This document shows positions 28,108 through 37,688 of a stretch of DNA of 64,000 nucleotides, one piece after another. The stretch spans positions 3,348,001 through 3,412,000 of the forward strand of contig NZ_CP029187.1 of NCBI RefSeq assembly GCF_003097535.1, written 5' to 3'. Below the pieces are notes generated by a model. That model ran no database searches and was not told the DNA's origin. It saw nothing but the letters and a program-made list of their open reading frames with translations. The translations under genes were made by a program, and so were the position numbers. The DNA is from Flavobacterium pallidum (GTDB lineage: Bacteria; Bacteroidota; Bacteroidia; Flavobacteriales; Flavobacteriaceae). Positions within the stretch are counted from its first letter, which is position 1, and the number at the start of each line of letters is the position of its first letter.

Positions 28108-29283
28108 ATACTCAAAAGTACCAAATTCACTATGGATTGTAAGCTTTTTATCATCTGAAGCTTCTACCCTGCCGACGATTTGTGCATCGATATCAAATGA
28201 TTTCGAGATGGTAATAATATCTGCAGCAATATCAGCCGGCACATACAATTCCATGCGGTGGCCGCAGTTGAACACCTGGTACATTTCCTTCCAGTCGGTT
28301 CCTGACTGCTGCTGGATGAGCTTGAACAAAGGGGGCACCGGGAAAAGATTGTCCTTAATCACGTGGAGGTTCTCCACAAAATGCAGGATTTTGGTTTGGG
28401 CACCGCCACTGCAATGCACCATGCCATGGATTTGCGAAGCGCTGTATTTTTCAAGGATTTTTTTGATGACCGGTGCATAGGTACGCGTAGGCGAAAGCAC
28501 CAGTTTCCCGGCATCAACCGGAGAATCTTCTACGGCATCGGTGAGTTTTGCACTTCCTGAATATACCAATTCGGAAGGCACCTGGGCATCGAAACTTTCA
28601 GGATATTTTTCAGCCAGGTATTTCGCGAAGACATCGTGGCGCGCCGATGTGAGTCCGTTGCTGCCCATCCCGCCATTGTATTGTTTTTCATAAGTAGCCT
28701 GCCCGAACGAAGCCAGACCAACAATCACATCACCAGGCCTGATGTTCGCATTATCAATGATATCATTTCGTTTCATGCGCGCAGTCACAGTGGAATCGAC
28801 GATAATCGTGCGGACCAAATCCCCGACATCTGCTGTTTCTCCGCCCGTAGAATGGATTGTTACGTCAAATTTGTGCAACTCTGACATCAGTTCCTCAGTA
28901 CCGTTTATAATCGCGGAAATCACTTCACCAGGAATCAGGTTTTTGTTCCTGCCGATGGTTGAGGAAAGCAGGATATTATCTGTCGCGCCAACACATAATA
29001 AATCATCAATATTCATAATCAGTGCGTCTTGTGCAATGCCTTTCCAGACGGAAATATCACCTGTTTCCTTCCAATACAGGTAAGCCAGAGACGATTTTGT
29101 GCCAGCACCGTCAGCATGCATAATCAGGCAATAGTCTGCATCGCCTGTAAGGTAATCGGGGATAATTTTGCAGAATGCTTTCGGGAAAAGGCCTTTATCG
29201 ATTTTTTTTATCGCATTGTGGACGTCTTCCTTTGAAGCGGAAACGCCGCGCAGCGCATAGCGCTTACTGGTATCGGAACTCAT
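28105..29283 (-). CDS. purM: Phosphoribosylformylglycinamidine cyclo-ligase (AIR synthase), Bacteroidetes type
   Basis: A 392-residue enzyme of purine synthesis that closes the imidazole ring using ATP. It matches the longer Bacteroidetes PurM, with RYALRGVSASKEDVHNAI at the start, IMHADGAGTKSSLAYLYW (about 63-80, the glycine-rich nucleotide region), KGIAQDALIMNIDDLLCVG, HSTGGETADVGDL and YNGGMGSNGLTSARHDVF. The ATG at 29283 is preferred to one nine codons upstream because a perfect -7 promoter box lies just before it (29308-29315). The stop codon is part of the palindromic repeat. Confidence 0.93.
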   Translation of the reverse strand: MSSDTSKRYALRGVSASKEDVHNAIKKIDKGLFPKAFCKIIPDYLTGDADYCLIMHADGAGTKSSLAYLYWKETGDISVWKGIAQDALIMNIDDLLCVGATDNILLSSTIGRNKNLIPGEVISAIINGTEELMSELHKFDVTIHSTGGETADVGDLVRTIIVDSTVTARMKRNDIIDNANIRPGDVIVGLASFGQATYEKQYNGGMGSNGLTSARHDVFAKYLAEKYPESFDAQVPSELVYSGSAKLTDAVEDSPVDAGKLVLSPTRTYAPVIKKILEKYSASQIHGMVHCSGGAQTKILHFVENLHVIKDNLFPVPPLFKLIQQQSGTDWKEMYQVFNCGHRMELYVPADIAADIITISKSFDIDAQIVGRVEASDDKKLTIHSEFGTFEY

Positions 29284-29307
29284 AAAAATGTCGTTGTTGT
29301 TGCCGTG

Positions 29308-29315
29308 CAAAGGTA
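29308..29315 (-). promoter_or_regulatory. Candidate -7 box of purM
   Basis: On the minus strand TACCTTTG matches TAnnTTTG, followed by GC. It lies just downstream of the terminator of the preceding gene. No TTG is visible at -33. Predicted leader about 20 nt. Confidence 0.5.
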
Positions 29316-29318
29316 GTC

Positions 29319-29344
29319 AAAAAAAATCCTGCCATCATGCAGGA
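29319..29344 (-). terminator. Rho-independent terminator of the aspartyl protease gene
   Basis: On the minus strand TCCTGC, a 6-nt loop, GCAGGA, then eight T. It is 3 bp past the stop of the protease gene and directly precedes the purM -7 box. Confidence 0.88.
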
Positions 29345-29346
29345 AT

Positions 29347-30666
29347 TTAAAGAATGCTTTTCATTTCAAGCTTAAATTTAATGATCTTATCATTGCGCTG
29401 CACCTCGAGAAGTAATTTCCGACCGTCGTCTGATTTCAGCAACTCATTGATTTCCTGTAATGTATAACGATAACTTTGCGCATCATTGATGGACAACAGG
29501 ACATCACCCTGTTGAAGTCCGATGGCTTCAGCCGGTGAACCTTTGCGGATGGAAGCAATTTCATATACAGGCTTGAGTTCAAATTTGTACCTGAGGTTCA
29601 TTTCCCCGCCCCCGCCGAGTTCTATTTTCACGGAGCTGGTGGTAATATTCTGGCGACTGAGTTCCTGAACGAGTTTCGTACCGGCATGATGCAATTCTAT
29701 TCCACTGGTATTACAGTGAAATGGCAAGTCGAAATTAGCATTTTTCTTCAGGTAAAATTTACTGTTTGTATAATCGAAAATAATCTGGAAGCGCTTAAGC
29801 ACTTCACCTCCAACTGACCCCAACCGGTTATCTACCATTTTTACATTGCGCAGTGAAACGGTATCAGGGAAAGATGCTACTGGATTCCTGAACTTGAACC
29901 TATTGAGTGCGAAATCACTGATCCGGCCTTTTTTTCCGAAAATCGGGCCGCTGAAACCACGTCCAAGGAAATCATCAAAATGGCGTTCAGGTACGGTTAT
30001 CTGGCCTGATTTTCTGTCAAAAAGCCAGATCGCATCACTGTTTCCGGTATCAAGCAATAATTTTGCGCTGACCACCTCACCGCCAGCCGTTACTGAAGAA
30101 AGAACATAAGGTTTTTTACGTTCCAGCGTAATATCCAAAGGCGTATAATCTTTTGTTATTTTCTTAAGATTCGCTTTGTTGTAATTGTAAATAACCAGTT
30201 TCTTCTGGGCATAATTGATTTTTACAAGGTTGCTTTTGAAAAAATGGTAACCGATAATGCCGTTCACAGGAACCCCCAGGCTTGCCGAAAGATTCATTTG
30301 TTCATCAATTACGATAAAAATTTCCTGTTTACTGTATTGCAGTGGCCCAATGGAAAGCCTGTTATTTTTTGATTTAAGTCCGTCAACACCATCCTGGCTG
30401 CCGAGGCCGCGCAATGTAAGGCTTTCCACATCATGCAGTTGGAGTTCCTTATCTTCCAGGCTGAAGAGTATGGTTTCCTCTACGCCAGTATCCAATAAGA
30501 AATTAAGTTCAACACCATTTACGGAAACTGGGACAATGATCAGGTTGTTAACCAGTTGAAAAGGGATGGTGATTTTATTTTTGTTGGGAAAAGCTGCAAA
30601 ACCCTCCTGTGCCGCAGCAAAATGTATACAGCAAAAGAAACCTATTATTGCTAATAACGCTTTCAT
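29347..30666 (-). CDS. Secreted aspartyl protease with C-terminal PDZ domain
   Basis: A 439-residue exported protein (signal peptide MKALLAIIGFFCCIHFAAAQ). It has two retropepsin-like halves, each with a D-T-G motif: FLLDTGVEET (D59) and LLLDTGNSDAIW (D206). So the active site can form within one chain, unlike dimeric viral enzymes. Residues about 345-439 are a PDZ domain (IRKGSPAEAIGLQQGDVLLS). The pair suggests a periplasmic or surface protease guided by C-terminal peptides. The substrate is unknown. Terminators flank its 3' end. It is divergent from the aminotransferase gene across about 120 bp. Confidence 0.9.
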   Translation of the reverse strand: MKALLAIIGFFCCIHFAAAQEGFAAFPNKNKITIPFQLVNNLIIVPVSVNGVELNFLLDTGVEETILFSLEDKELQLHDVESLTLRGLGSQDGVDGLKSKNNRLSIGPLQYSKQEIFIVIDEQMNLSASLGVPVNGIIGYHFFKSNLVKINYAQKKLVIYNYNKANLKKITKDYTPLDITLERKKPYVLSSVTAGGEVVSAKLLLDTGNSDAIWLFDRKSGQITVPERHFDDFLGRGFSGPIFGKKGRISDFALNRFKFRNPVASFPDTVSLRNVKMVDNRLGSVGGEVLKRFQIIFDYTNSKFYLKKNANFDLPFHCNTSGIELHHAGTKLVQELSRQNITTSSVKIELGGGGEMNLRYKFELKPVYEIASIRKGSPAEAIGLQQGDVLLSINDAQSYRYTLQEINELLKSDDGRKLLLEVQRNDKIIKFKLEMKSIL

Positions 30667-30740
30667 TGTAATTTTTTATTAAAGTTATAAAATAAAAGCG
30701 AAATATTTCGAAATTGGCAATGTAAAAACACAGTCCGGGA

Positions 30741-30771
30741 TTGTAAGGATTGGAAAAAAATTGCACTTTTG
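30741..30771 (+). promoter_or_regulatory. Promoter of the aminotransferase gene
   Basis: TTG (30741-30743), 20 bases, then CACTTTTG (30764-30771), one mismatch from TAnnTTTG, followed by CAGG. The predicted start is about 12 bp before the ATG at 30790. Confidence 0.5.
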
Positions 30772-30789
30772 CAGGCAAATCATTTTCAT

Positions 30790-31980
30790 ATGCCAAAAGT
30801 ATCAGACAAAGGAAGCAGGATGCCCGAATCACCAATCAGGAAATTGGTCCCTTATTCGGAAATTGCAAAGAAAAAAGGCCATAAGGTGTATCACCTGAAT
30901 ATCGGACAGCCTGATATCCGCACACCGGAGGTAGCCATGAATTCGATAAAAAATCTCGATATAAAAGTGTTGGAATACAGCCATTCTGCAGGCTTTGAAA
31001 GCTACAGGACCAAGCTGTCCCAATATTATAAAGACCACGGCCTTCCGATTGATGTGGCTGATATCATCATTACAACCGGCGGTTCTGAAGCCTTGATGTT
31101 TGCCATGGGAAGTACAATGGATGTTGATGATGAGATTATCATCCCGGAGCCTTTTTATGCAAATTACAATGGTTTTTCGACTGCTTCAGGCGTAAAGGTG
31201 GTACCGGTGATTTCTACTATCGACACTGGTTTTGCATTGCCCCCGATTGCTGATTTTGAAAAACTGATTACGCCTAAAACCAAAGCCATCCTGATTTGTA
31301 ATCCAGGGAATCCTACAGGATATCTATATTCCAAAGAAGAAATGCAGCAATTGGCCGATCTTGTGAAAAAGCATGATCTTTTCCTGATTGCCGATGAAGT
31401 ATACCGCGAGTTTACTTATGACGGCGACCCACATTATTCGGTAATGAACATTCCCGGGATCGAGGAAAATGCCATTATGATTGATTCGGTTTCAAAAAGA
31501 TACAGCATGTGTGGCGCGAGGATTGGATGTATTGTTTCCAAAAACAAGGAAGTAATGGCGACGGCGATGAAATTTGCACAGGCACGTTTAAGTCCGCCAA
31601 CATTTGCACAAATTGCAAGTGAAGCGGCTTTGCAAACCCCTAAAAGTTATTTCGACGAAGTGATTACGGAATACCGCGAACGCCGCGACATCCTTATTGA
31701 AGCGCTTAATAAGATTGAAGGCGTGAAGGTCGCTACACCAAAAGGCGCATTTTATTGCATTGCACAATTGCCTATCGACGATGCCGACAAATTTGCACAG
31801 TGGCTGCTGGAATCCTTTGATTTGAATGGTGAAACGGTAATGGTAGCACCGGCTGCCGGATTTTATTCTACTCCTGGTGTCGGGCTGAATGAAGTCAGGA
31901 TTGCCTATGTATTGAAGAAAGAAGACCTTATCAAGAGCGTGGATATCCTTAAGGAAGCGATAAAAACGTATAACGCATAG
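30790..31980 (+). CDS. PLP-dependent class I aminotransferase (aspartate aminotransferase-like)
   Basis: A 396-residue cytosolic enzyme. Fold-type I residues are visible: NIGQPDIRTPEV near the N-terminus, GGSEALMFAM for phosphate binding, NPGNPTG with N174, ADEVYREF with D202 and Y205, and the Schiff-base lysine K236 in SVSKRYSMCGARIG. The C-terminal arginine lies in NEVRIAYVL. The family includes aspartate and broad amino-acid aminotransferases; the exact substrate is not readable. ATG at 30790 is chosen because the promoter lies just upstream of it. The TAG stop directly abuts the stop of the next, convergent gene. Confidence 0.93.
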   Translation: MPKVSDKGSRMPESPIRKLVPYSEIAKKKGHKVYHLNIGQPDIRTPEVAMNSIKNLDIKVLEYSHSAGFESYRTKLSQYYKDHGLPIDVADIIITTGGSEALMFAMGSTMDVDDEIIIPEPFYANYNGFSTASGVKVVPVISTIDTGFALPPIADFEKLITPKTKAILICNPGNPTGYLYSKEEMQQLADLVKKHDLFLIADEVYREFTYDGDPHYSVMNIPGIEENAIMIDSVSKRYSMCGARIGCIVSKNKEVMATAMKFAQARLSPPTFAQIASEAALQTPKSYFDEVITEYRERRDILIEALNKIEGVKVATPKGAFYCIAQLPIDDADKFAQWLLESFDLNGETVMVAPAAGFYSTPGVGLNEVRIAYVLKKEDLIKSVDILKEAIKTYNA

Positions 31981-32667
31981 TTAAGTTTTCATGGGGACTG
32001 CTTTGGTTCCTGAATAAAAATCGTAGCATATACCGCCAAAACTTCCCCAGGTGAAGTACCATATGATTTCAATCCATGGTATGGATCCGTAGCAACGTAT
32101 GTCCAGCTTTGTATCTGGCAGCATCCAGTATTTGTTCCAATAGTCGGGTGCGATCAGCTCAAATAAAATGATATAGATAGGGAAAATGATCGCCAGGAAA
32201 AGCAAACCTGAGAAAATGGCTTTTTTTAGCAAATCCGGTCGTTGGCAGATGATGTAAATACTACAGCATAAAAAACTTGCAGGGCTTACCAGCATCGTGT
32301 TTAATCCCATGGGAGGCAAGGAGACCATCGCAATAAATCCTATGGCGAACATGATGTAGAAAGTGGTTTTACGGGATGGCGTAAATTCGACTTCATTTTG
32401 CCTGAAGACAAAATTGTAAATGGACATAGATACCCCGATAATTACAAAACCTACCAGGAAATCTTCAATTGATATTACCGCATTGCCTAAAACTGTAGGC
32501 GGCCGCCAATAATCCCTGAGATACCAATATTCAGCTATAAAACCTGAAAAACCGCCTATAAGGCTTGATTTAAGCATCTTCCTCCGCAAATCTTTTTTGA
32601 CGGTGTAAATGATTATCCATAAAACGGATAAAAATAAACCTAAAAAAAGATAAATATATTGCTCCAT
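31981..32667 (-). CDS. Integral membrane protein, possibly lycopene cyclase-domain-like
   Basis: A 228-residue protein with about seven transmembrane segments. Two segments look internally alike: AVISIEDFLVGFVIIGVS and SIPWIEIIWYFTWGSFGG. Each pairs an acidic residue with the start of a helix, as in the CarR/CrtYcd-type lycopene cyclase domain (often I-P-x-E-x at helix starts). That resemblance is weak and from memory. The early motif AEYWYLRDYWRPPT is unusual and could be a membrane-surface loop. No carotenoid genes are adjacent in this window. Treat as an unassigned membrane protein. It is convergent with and abuts the aminotransferase gene. Confidence 0.72.
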   Translation of the reverse strand: MEQYIYLFLGLFLSVLWIIIYTVKKDLRRKMLKSSLIGGFSGFIAEYWYLRDYWRPPTVLGNAVISIEDFLVGFVIIGVSMSIYNFVFRQNEVEFTPSRKTTFYIMFAIGFIAMVSLPPMGLNTMLVSPASFLCCSIYIICQRPDLLKKAIFSGLLFLAIIFPIYIILFELIAPDYWNKYWMLPDTKLDIRCYGSIPWIEIIWYFTWGSFGGICYDFYSGTKAVPMKT

Positions 32668-32700
32668 GCAAGGCGATTATAATTTCGAGAAAATTAGTCA

Positions 32701-32738
32701 AAAAAAAAGAGCCTCAAAAATTATTTGAGGCTCTTTTT
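32701..32738. terminator. Strong bidirectional terminator
   Basis: AAAGAGCCTCAAA and TTTGAGGCTCTTT give a perfect 13-bp stem with a 5-nt loop and T runs in both directions. It ends transcription of the giant T9SS gene on the minus strand. Confidence 0.92.
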
Positions 32739-32754
32739 GAATTAATATAATATG

Positions 32755-35700
32755 TTACCTTTTTATGGCAAAGTGTGCTTTGAACTCTTTGTTGATTCCT
32801 TGTTCAGTATATTTCACCACAAACCAGTAATCATCTGCCGCCATAGGCTGTCCGTTGTAAGTCCCATCCCAACCTGTAGGATTGGTCGTACTGATTTGTT
32901 TCAATAATTTTCCGTAACGGTCAAAGATGAAAATTTTCGCATTCGGCTGATTGCTCAAGGTAGAGATATTCCAGGTATCGTGAAATCCATCTCCGTTAGG
33001 CGTAAAATACTTTGGATAGTCAATCACTTTTACATCATATGAAAGCTCATCACAAGCCTTTGAATCCCTTACATAAACTGTGTGGTCTCCTGAATTGTCA
33101 ATTGAAACCACTGTTCTTACACCCGTAAAGATATTATCAGATTGCCATGGCCCATCATCAAGACGGTACTCGTAATCAGTGCTAGCAGGCTGTGCAGTAA
33201 CTATAATACTTGCATTGTCTGCAAAGAACAAGGTATCCACTTGTGCGGTAATCGTTAATGGTGGCGTTGAAGTAGTGATAGGTGCCATCGCCGAATCAGT
33301 ACAACCTGTAGCCGTGTCGGTAATAATCACTTTATAACTTCCCTGTGCTACTGCATTGTAAGCCCCTTCCGTAGCGCCAGGAATTTCAACATCATCCAGA
33401 TACCAGACAAATTCATAACCTTGTGCAGTAGTAAGGCCGGTATTCAATTCATAGAAAGAACCGGTCATGGTTTGGCCTGATACAGGATCAAGACAGATAT
33501 AACCATCCTGGTCAAGCTCCGGATCAGGGATTTCCTGTACGGTCACTATGGCCTCACCAGTCAAAGCTTTAGGACATGGGGGATTGTTATTTGCAGCAAC
33601 GCTAACCAGGCTGTATGTAGTGGTTTGACCCAATACACCCGTCAATAACCTGGCAGAACCAGAAGGATTCAGTGTGATAGTCTGATTTTCGCCACCATTT
33701 ACCGTATAAGTTACAATAGCATTTGGTGTACCAGTGAAAATCACGTCAGTACCGGTATTGTCACAGATGGTCGACTCCATACCATTAGCAATTGTCGCAT
33801 CAGGAAGCGGACGTACTAACACAGTCACCGGATCACTGTAAACTGCAGGACATGAATCATTTTTAATAATACAACGGTAAACACCTGAATCACTCAGGGC
33901 TGCATGTTCAACCTGGTAGGTAGGTGCATTAGTGCCTACATCTACGCCGTCATGCTGCCAACGATAAGTAACATTGCCTGTTACTGTTACCTGAACAGTA
34001 AGGTTTATTTGTTCATCAACACAAACTGTTTGCGAAACCGGTTGTTGGTCGATTATTGGTGCCACATTTACTTTTACAAGAACAGGAATGGTCGAAACAG
34101 GATCACAGTATGGATTGCTTATGATACAGATGTAACTGTCGCTTACTTCAGTCGCCACAACTGACGGATCAGAATAGGTATTGGAGTTCGTACCCACATT
34201 TACTCCATTACGTTGCCATTGGTAGGTTGTGATGTCACCTGATGCCTGAACGGTCAGCGTTAATGGCATTCCCGTACAAAGATCCGATGAAGGGCCTTGT
34301 GGCTGCGATACAATGGTTGGTTTTCTAAATATATTTACTACCGTAGCAGTTGAGGTAACAGAAGTTGGTGTACCACAGGTACCTTCTACTATCACATCAT
34401 AAGTTCCCGAATCTGTCAATACATCAGTATTGTTTACAGTATAGCTATTTGAAGGACCGGACTGTACTACCTGATTGTTGCGCCTCCAAATGTATTGCAG
34501 GTGTTCACCAACGGCAGTAACGCTCAGCATCAGCGGGTCGGATTCACAAAGATCCAATGAAGTTACAGGCTGCGTGATGATTTCTGTATTCTTTCCAACA
34601 TTTACAGTTACAGGGACAGAAGTGATCGAGCCACAACCAGGATTCGTAACAACAACAGTATACTGTGTGCCATTGTCTGCAGCGGTGAGACCAATAATAT
34701 CCAATGTATCAGTTGTTTCTCCTATAGAAACTCCGTCTTTTCTCCAATCGTAAGTGGTATTATTATCAGTATTGGTAGTTGTAACTGTGAGTTGGATGTC
34801 ACCTCCGATACAGTTTTCCGCAGGCGCGACAGGCTGCGTAACAAAATGAGGACCCGGAGCAATGCTCACTGTTGCCATTCCTGAAATCGCATCAGGTGTA
34901 CATTTTCCATGTACTATTACATTATAATCTCCCAGATCGGCCAGTAGCGCGTTGGTTTTTGTATAAGTATTTGATGGTCCGTTTTGAACTGTATTTGTAC
35001 CATGTTTCCATTCATAAGTCAGGTTGGTTCCCGTAGCGACTACATTTAAAGTGAAAGAGCCTCCTTCACAGATCGCTGGTGGATTTACCGGGTCAGTAGT
35101 AATAGACGGCGGCACATCAAGACCTACGGTGATCGATTGTGTCAATGGCGTTACGCATAAATCAGCGCTAGTAATATTATCCAATATATAAGTTGAAGCA
35201 GGATACTGTGCTTGTCCCGAACCTCCGGCAGGAATCACATAACTCAAAGGTGTGTTGTTGCTGTCATGGAAATTAACAGTCGCATTAGGAGTACCTACAA
35301 AATTAAGCCCTACATTATCACCAGGGCAAACAGTAGGTGTGGCAGGGCTAAACGATTGCAGCACCGGCAATGGATTCACAGTAATGGTAATGCTTTGACC
35401 AGTGATAGGCTCAGCAGTTGTAGGGCAGTTAGGATTTGTGATGTCTGTAAGCGTATAAGTGTAAGTGCCTTGCGTGGTCAATGCTTGTGTGCTGAAGGAA
35501 CCTTTTCCTGTGTTAGGATCAATTACCACAGTACCTGTTCCTGAAGGACCTGTATAATTTACAGTGCCGCCTGCAGTACCCTGAATATTGATCAGTGTGG
35601 AGCCGCCAGGACAAAAATCAGAATCATCAGCATCAACAATAGTTGCCGAAGGCGCGTCATTATCAAAGGTAACCGTAGTTCCTGGTGCGAAAACATATTC

Positions 35701-37521
35701 GCAGGAAGGTGAGGTAGCAGTTGTTACTTTCTGAAGTTCAAAAACCGTTTCTTCATTGATAGGATAGTAGTCAACCGCAGTTCCATTCCCCTGAATGGTT
35801 GTCGTATGCGTCTCGATGCCATTTGTGGCATCTGTTTTGGTATAAGTAATGGTAGCGCCGATGGTTCCCGAAAAGGACAAAGGCGAATTAACCCCAGGAC
35901 ACACAGATCCGCTCGTGGAATCAAATTGTGCTGTTGGTGTATCGACAATTGTAAAAGTAAAAGAAGATTTGTAGTTAGGACATTCCGGTGTATAATAATA
36001 ATCTACAGTATAGGTACCTCCGATGGTCTGGTCTAAATCGATATCACCCGTTACAGGATTCACGAATAAATCCGGAGATGAACCCACAAATTCACCACCT
36101 TCAGTAAAGGTAGCCGATTTATGCACCGGGGCAGACGAAGCACTGCTTCTGCATATTACCGGATCATAACTGATCGTTCCTACCGGTTCTTCCTTTTCAA
36201 GTGTAAAAGACTGCACCGTATAACAACCAGAACCCGAAGCGATCTCGGTTACCCTTACATAGATTGTTTTGGGAAGATCAGAGGCGTTTACAGGATATGC
36301 GTTAATATTTGTGATATAATTATTAGCGTAATCATCTGCATCCTGATAATTTTCATAATATGCAATTTCATAATCTGTCGGATTGGGCACGCCATCCAAA
36401 AAGAAACTGTCCTTACTTGCGTTAAATGTATATGGCCCGTTATTTCCCGGGCAAGTGATTTTTTCCACCGGACCTGGCTGTGGCAAAACAAAGTTTGGCT
36501 GTACGGTAATCGGTCCACTGGAAAATGAAGCAGGTGCTGCGCCAGGGTTATTATAAGTTACGGTGGCTTCAAGGATATCTCCCGGGACTGTGTTAGGAAC
36601 CGCGACGTTATCCACATTACTGTTAGGAATAGGGTTGCCGTTCAGGGTCCATTGTATAGTAGCATTTTGAGGTCCGGCAGGTGTAAACCTGAACGCTTTC
36701 CCGATGGCGGTAAAATTGGTACCGTTGCATCCGGGCGCTGCAATCCACTGGTTCCCTGCATTGTTTATCAAACCGATAATACCCCTTCCGGCAAACCATG
36801 GATTGTAAGGAACGCGTCTTTTAACATATACATCGATAATGTTTGTCGTTTCATACAACACCATCTGGTAGGTCTGTACACCCGCCGCGTTTGTATCGGG
36901 ATTGGTACCATCTCCGAATTGAAGTACCTTATTGACATTAAAGATAAAAACCCGTCCAGGCGCCACGTTTTGGCCTTGGTCGTAAACATAATAATTGATC
37001 GTGGTCACCCCAGGGTAAGGAATGTCGGTAAAATTGATATCCTGCAATATCCCGAAAATAGCATTCCTGATCGTTGTCCCGTTTGGAAGACCACCTGTGA
37101 CAGGGTATGGGCAATATTCCCCCGGAGCATACGCTCCTGTAGTATTAAAGCAAATGACACCGTTTGATCCTATGGACGTATTCGTGTAACTGTTTCCCCA
37201 GAAATTAAACGCAAATGGCAATGTAAACAAATCATCAGCCCAAAAATCATCCTGGTTTCCGGTTGTTGGGATGGGAATCAGCGTAGAACCCGGAACAGGA
37301 TCAAAAGAATAAGGTGGGTTGTACGGAATCTCCTTAACAGTGTAAGCGGTCGTCTGATTGCCTGGTGTAAAGTTAATAAACGAAGTGGCCACCCCGCTTC
37401 CAGGACACCATGCTGCCTGCCCTCCATTACCCGCATCAACATCGGGAGAAGCCAACTGCGCATAGCTTACACCATATAAACAACTAATTAACAACGTAAT
37501 AAGTAACTTATTTTTCATCAT
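32755..37521 (-). CDS. Giant secreted multi-Ig-like protein with T9SS type B sorting domain
   Basis: About 1588 residues from the ATG at 37521 (a second ATG follows at once). The signal peptide is KLLITLLISCLYGVSYAQ. The N-terminal 300 residues form a beta-rich domain found in many T9SS surface proteins (FAFNFWGNSYTNTSIGSNGV). The middle is a string of Ig-like/PKD-like modules with recurring 'TYxWxxNGxxV ... SDSGxYxxxVxxxC', for example TYQWQRNGVNVGTNSNTYS and VTYRWQHDGVDVGTNAPTYQ. The end is the type B domain: YFTPNGDGFHDTWNI, IFIFDRYGKLLKQI, GTYNGQPMAADDYWFVV, and a final KR. It is probably a cell-surface adhesin or matrix protein. Confidence 0.93.
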   Translation of the reverse strand: MMKNKLLITLLISCLYGVSYAQLASPDVDAGNGGQAAWCPGSGVATSFINFTPGNQTTAYTVKEIPYNPPYSFDPVPGSTLIPIPTTGNQDDFWADDLFTLPFAFNFWGNSYTNTSIGSNGVICFNTTGAYAPGEYCPYPVTGGLPNGTTIRNAIFGILQDINFTDIPYPGVTTINYYVYDQGQNVAPGRVFIFNVNKVLQFGDGTNPDTNAAGVQTYQMVLYETTNIIDVYVKRRVPYNPWFAGRGIIGLINNAGNQWIAAPGCNGTNFTAIGKAFRFTPAGPQNATIQWTLNGNPIPNSNVDNVAVPNTVPGDILEATVTYNNPGAAPASFSSGPITVQPNFVLPQPGPVEKITCPGNNGPYTFNASKDSFFLDGVPNPTDYEIAYYENYQDADDYANNYITNINAYPVNASDLPKTIYVRVTEIASGSGCYTVQSFTLEKEEPVGTISYDPVICRSSASSAPVHKSATFTEGGEFVGSSPDLFVNPVTGDIDLDQTIGGTYTVDYYYTPECPNYKSSFTFTIVDTPTAQFDSTSGSVCPGVNSPLSFSGTIGATITYTKTDATNGIETHTTTIQGNGTAVDYYPINEETVFELQKVTTATSPSCEYVFAPGTTVTFDNDAPSATIVDADDSDFCPGGSTLINIQGTAGGTVNYTGPSGTGTVVIDPNTGKGSFSTQALTTQGTYTYTLTDITNPNCPTTAEPITGQSITITVNPLPVLQSFSPATPTVCPGDNVGLNFVGTPNATVNFHDSNNTPLSYVIPAGGSGQAQYPASTYILDNITSADLCVTPLTQSITVGLDVPPSITTDPVNPPAICEGGSFTLNVVATGTNLTYEWKHGTNTVQNGPSNTYTKTNALLADLGDYNVIVHGKCTPDAISGMATVSIAPGPHFVTQPVAPAENCIGGDIQLTVTTTNTDNNTTYDWRKDGVSIGETTDTLDIIGLTAADNGTQYTVVVTNPGCGSITSVPVTVNVGKNTEIITQPVTSLDLCESDPLMLSVTAVGEHLQYIWRRNNQVVQSGPSNSYTVNNTDVLTDSGTYDVIVEGTCGTPTSVTSTATVVNIFRKPTIVSQPQGPSSDLCTGMPLTLTVQASGDITTYQWQRNGVNVGTNSNTYSDPSVVATEVSDSYICIISNPYCDPVSTIPVLVKVNVAPIIDQQPVSQTVCVDEQINLTVQVTVTGNVTYRWQHDGVDVGTNAPTYQVEHAALSDSGVYRCIIKNDSCPAVYSDPVTVLVRPLPDATIANGMESTICDNTGTDVIFTGTPNAIVTYTVNGGENQTITLNPSGSARLLTGVLGQTTTYSLVSVAANNNPPCPKALTGEAIVTVQEIPDPELDQDGYICLDPVSGQTMTGSFYELNTGLTTAQGYEFVWYLDDVEIPGATEGAYNAVAQGSYKVIITDTATGCTDSAMAPITTSTPPLTITAQVDTLFFADNASIIVTAQPASTDYEYRLDDGPWQSDNIFTGVRTVVSIDNSGDHTVYVRDSKACDELSYDVKVIDYPKYFTPNGDGFHDTWNISTLSNQPNAKIFIFDRYGKLLKQISTTNPTGWDGTYNGQPMAADDYWFVVKYTEQGINKEFKAHFAIKR

Positions 37522-37625
37522 TGCAAGATTTTTTTGACGCGTAAATTTAAAGATTAAATAACAAAAACTTCCCAAAGAAAAGATTTATTTTCTAAATACA
37601 ACAAGTCAACACAAATTTACCCTAC

Positions 37626-37653
37626 TTTGTTATTTAATATTATTTTATCTTTG
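37626..37653 (+). promoter_or_regulatory. Promoter of folE
   Basis: TTTG (37626-37629), 16 bases, then TATCTTTG (37646-37653), an exact TAnnTTTG, followed by CCGG. The predicted start is about 30 nt before the folE ATG. The same spacer also holds the promoter of the divergent giant gene, where TAAATTTG occurs on the minus strand without a clear -33. Confidence 0.65.
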
Positions 37654-37688
37654 CCGGAGTAAAAAATTGCTATTTACTACCTAATCCT

